DNA of 64,000 nt, taken from positions 200,707-264,706 of the forward strand of contig SZOS01000001.1 in NCBI GenBank assembly GCA_030263295.1, in the 5' to 3' direction. The translations under genes were made by a program, and so were the position numbers. Shown here one piece after another: positions 62,292 through 64,000 of the stretch. The first letter of the stretch is position 1, and each line of letters opens with the position of its first letter. A model generated the notes under the pieces. The model did no database searches and was not told where the DNA came from. It was given only the letters and a program-made list of their open reading frames with translations. This DNA is from Dokdonella_A sp014338185. Lineage in GTDB: Bacteria > Pseudomonadota > Gammaproteobacteria > Xanthomonadales > Rhodanobacteraceae.

Positions 62292-63896
62292 TCAGTCGCC
62301 AGCCACGCTGCCGGCGTGTTCGCGCGTAGCCGCGAACTCGATGCCGGGTGAGCGCTCCTGGGTGAGCTGCAGGTTGACGCGCGATGGGGCCAGGTACACC
62401 AGTTGCCCGGCGCCGTCGATCGCGAGGTGGCTGGCGTTCTTCTCGCGGAACTCGGCCAGCTTGCGCTCGTCGGCGCAGTGCACCCAGCGGGCGGTCGCCA
62501 CGGCCACGTTCTCGAACACCGCATCCACGCCGTACTCGTCCTTGAGCCGGTAGGCGACCACGTCGAACTGCAGCACGCCCACCGCACCGAGCACGAGGTC
62601 GTTGGACATCAGCGGGCGGAAGAACTGGGTGGCGCCTTCCTCGGACAGCTGCGCCAGTCCCTTGACCAGCGCCTTCATCTTGAGCGGGTCCTTGAGCCGG
62701 GCGCGGCGGAACAGCTCGGGCGCGAAGTTCGGGATGCCCGTGAACGCGAGCTCTTCGCCCTCGCTGAAGGTGTCGCCGATCGAGATCGTGCCGTGGTTGT
62801 GCAGCCCGATCACGTCGCCCGGCCAGGCGCTGGTGACGATTTCGCGGTCGCTGGCCATGAAGGTGAGCGCGTTGGCGATGCGCACCTCCTTGCCAGTGCG
62901 CACGTGCAGCATCTTCATGCCCGCGCTGTAGTGGCCGCTGCAGATGCGCAGGAACGCCACGCGGTCGCGGTGGGCCGGGTCCATGTTGGCCTGGATCTTG
63001 AACACGAAGCCGCTGAGTGCCTGCTCGGTGGGCTCGACCAGGCGCGTGGTGGTGGCGCGCGCGCGCGGCGCGGGGGCATGCTCGACAAAGAAGTCGAGCA
63101 GCAGCTGCACACCGAAGTTGTTGACTGCCGAGCCGAAGAACACCGGGGTGAGGCGGCCGGCCAGGTACTGTGCCGGGTCGAAGGCGTGCGAGGCGCCGCG
63201 CACGAGTTCCAGCTCCTCGCGCAGCTCGGCCAGCGCCTCGGCACCGATGCGCGCGGCCAGCTGCGGATCATCCAACCCTCGGAAGATCGTCGAGTCCTGG
63301 CGCGTGAAGTTGCGTCCGGGCTCGAACAGGTGCACCTCGTCCAGCAACAGGTGGTACACGCCCTTGAGCCGCGATCCCATGCCGATCGGCCAGGTCACCG
63401 GCGTACACGGGATGCCCAGCACCGATTCGACCTCGTCGAGCAGCTCGATCGGCGCGCGCCCCTCGCGATCGAGCTTGTTGATGAAGGTCATGATCGGTGT
63501 GTCGCGCAGGCGGCACACCTCCATGAGCTTGATCGTGCGCTCCTCCACGCCCTTGGCGCAGTCGATCACCATGAGCGCGGAGTCGACCGCGGTGAGTACG
63601 CGATAGGTGTCCTCGCCGAAATCGGCATGGCCGGGCGTGTCGAGCAGGTTGACGATCTTGCCCTCGTAGGGGAACTGCATCACCGAACTGGTGACCGAGA
63701 TGCCGCGCTCCTTCTCCAGTGCCATCCAGTCGGAGGTGGCGTGGCGCGCGGCCTTGCGGCCCTTGACCGAGCCGGCCATCTGGATCGCGCCGCCGAACAG
63801 CAGCAGCTTTTCGGTCAGCGTGGTCTTGCCCGCGTCGGGATGGGAAATGATCGCGAAGGTGCGCCGGCGGCGCGTTTGCTCAAGGTGCTCGGACAT
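62292..63896 (-). CDS. prfC: peptide chain release factor 3
   Basis: A 534-residue GTPase that recycles RF1/RF2 from the ribosome after termination. G1 is ISHPDAGKTTL, G2 region EKERGISVTSSVMQF, G3 DTPGHADFGED, G4 INKLDREG; then domains II and III with GIPNFAPELFRRARLKDPLKMKAL, LSEEGATQFF and LGAVGVLQFDVVAYRLKDEYGV, the RF3 signature. Start at 63896 (MSEHLEQTRRRRTFAIISHP) is the normal N-terminus; an earlier ATG at 63941 adds a Pro-rich 15-mer. It converges on the preceding genes. Confidence 0.97.
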   Translation of the reverse strand: MSEHLEQTRRRRTFAIISHPDAGKTTLTEKLLLFGGAIQMAGSVKGRKAARHATSDWMALEKERGISVTSSVMQFPYEGKIVNLLDTPGHADFGEDTYRVLTAVDSALMVIDCAKGVEERTIKLMEVCRLRDTPIMTFINKLDREGRAPIELLDEVESVLGIPCTPVTWPIGMGSRLKGVYHLLLDEVHLFEPGRNFTRQDSTIFRGLDDPQLAARIGAEALAELREELELVRGASHAFDPAQYLAGRLTPVFFGSAVNNFGVQLLLDFFVEHAPAPRARATTTRLVEPTEQALSGFVFKIQANMDPAHRDRVAFLRICSGHYSAGMKMLHVRTGKEVRIANALTFMASDREIVTSAWPGDVIGLHNHGTISIGDTFSEGEELAFTGIPNFAPELFRRARLKDPLKMKALVKGLAQLSEEGATQFFRPLMSNDLVLGAVGVLQFDVVAYRLKDEYGVDAVFENVAVATARWVHCADERKLAEFREKNASHLAIDGAGQLVYLAPSRVNLQLTQERSPGIEFAATREHAGSVAGD

Positions 63897-64000
63897 GACC
63901 GGCGGCAGCGGGCGGGGAAAGCCGCCTAGGATAGCAGGCACGCCGCCGGCGCCGCGCGCCGGGGCACCGCCGGCGCGCCTGCAGGCCGCCGCGCGCCACG

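Overview
The window is high-GC, densely packed gammaproteobacterial chromosome. An aspS / ruvC-ruvA-kup-ruvB / ybgC-tolQRAB-pal-cpoB / queE-queC core, -10 boxes of the TATACT/TAGAAT type, ClpB beginning MRMDKLTSRFQQ, and TonB-type B12 uptake all point to the Xanthomonadales (Lysobacterales). Genus cannot be fixed from this sequence alone.

Layout. 1-5000: tail of an FAD oxidoreductase, folK, clpB and a methyltransferase. 5000-11700: a vitamin B12 block with two near-identical cobalamin riboswitches, one before a small BtuM-like membrane protein and a leaderless B12-binding protein, the other before the outer-membrane receptor btuB and cobB. 11.8-26.9 kb: housekeeping core (fmdB-like, aspS, Holliday-junction ruv genes with kup inside, complete Tol-Pal operon, queuosine genes, tRNA-Lys). 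26.9-27.4 kb: decayed higBA-like relics. 27.5-38.9 kb: rnk, then an accessory region ending in dusA. It holds a type III-like restriction locus whose methyltransferase has lost its catalytic core to a lower-GC cassette (EVE/PUA-like HNH nuclease plus MazG-like pyrophosphohydrolase), followed by an AAA ATPase, an unknown 168-aa protein and an intact Res-type nuclease. Next comes a second 1.6-kb unit (transposase relic, XRE regulator, AbiEii-type nucleotidyltransferase) bounded by 150-bp direct repeats of the dusA 5' end. 39-50.8 kb: uup, an ECF sigma/membrane protein/PDZ operon, and a divergent HlyD-ABC-FtsX export operon with a sigma-54 promoter that ends with its own sigma-54 response regulator and kinase. 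50.8-64 kb: band-7/NfeD pair, gcvT, gcvH, a MetJ repressor with a lysine-rich histone-H1-like tail, TonB-like protein, serine hydrolase, lemA/M48 protease, a second sigma/membrane pair, and prfC.

How parts work together. B12 scarcity should open both riboswitches and raise BtuB, the inner-membrane BtuM-like protein and a binding protein; cobB suggests salvage of cobyrinate-type precursors. The Tol-Pal genes form one transcription unit. The sigma-54 promoter, its palindromic upstream site and the terminal two-component genes look like one self-regulated exporter circuit.

Most unusual items: (1) the MetJ-H1-like fusion with two tandem met boxes upstream; (2) replacement of the Mod catalytic core by a probable modification-dependent nuclease cassette while the downstream genes stay intact; (3) the integrase-less mini-island between direct repeats at dusA; (4) the BtuM-like protein lacking the family cysteine, next to two B12-binding proteins without signal peptides.
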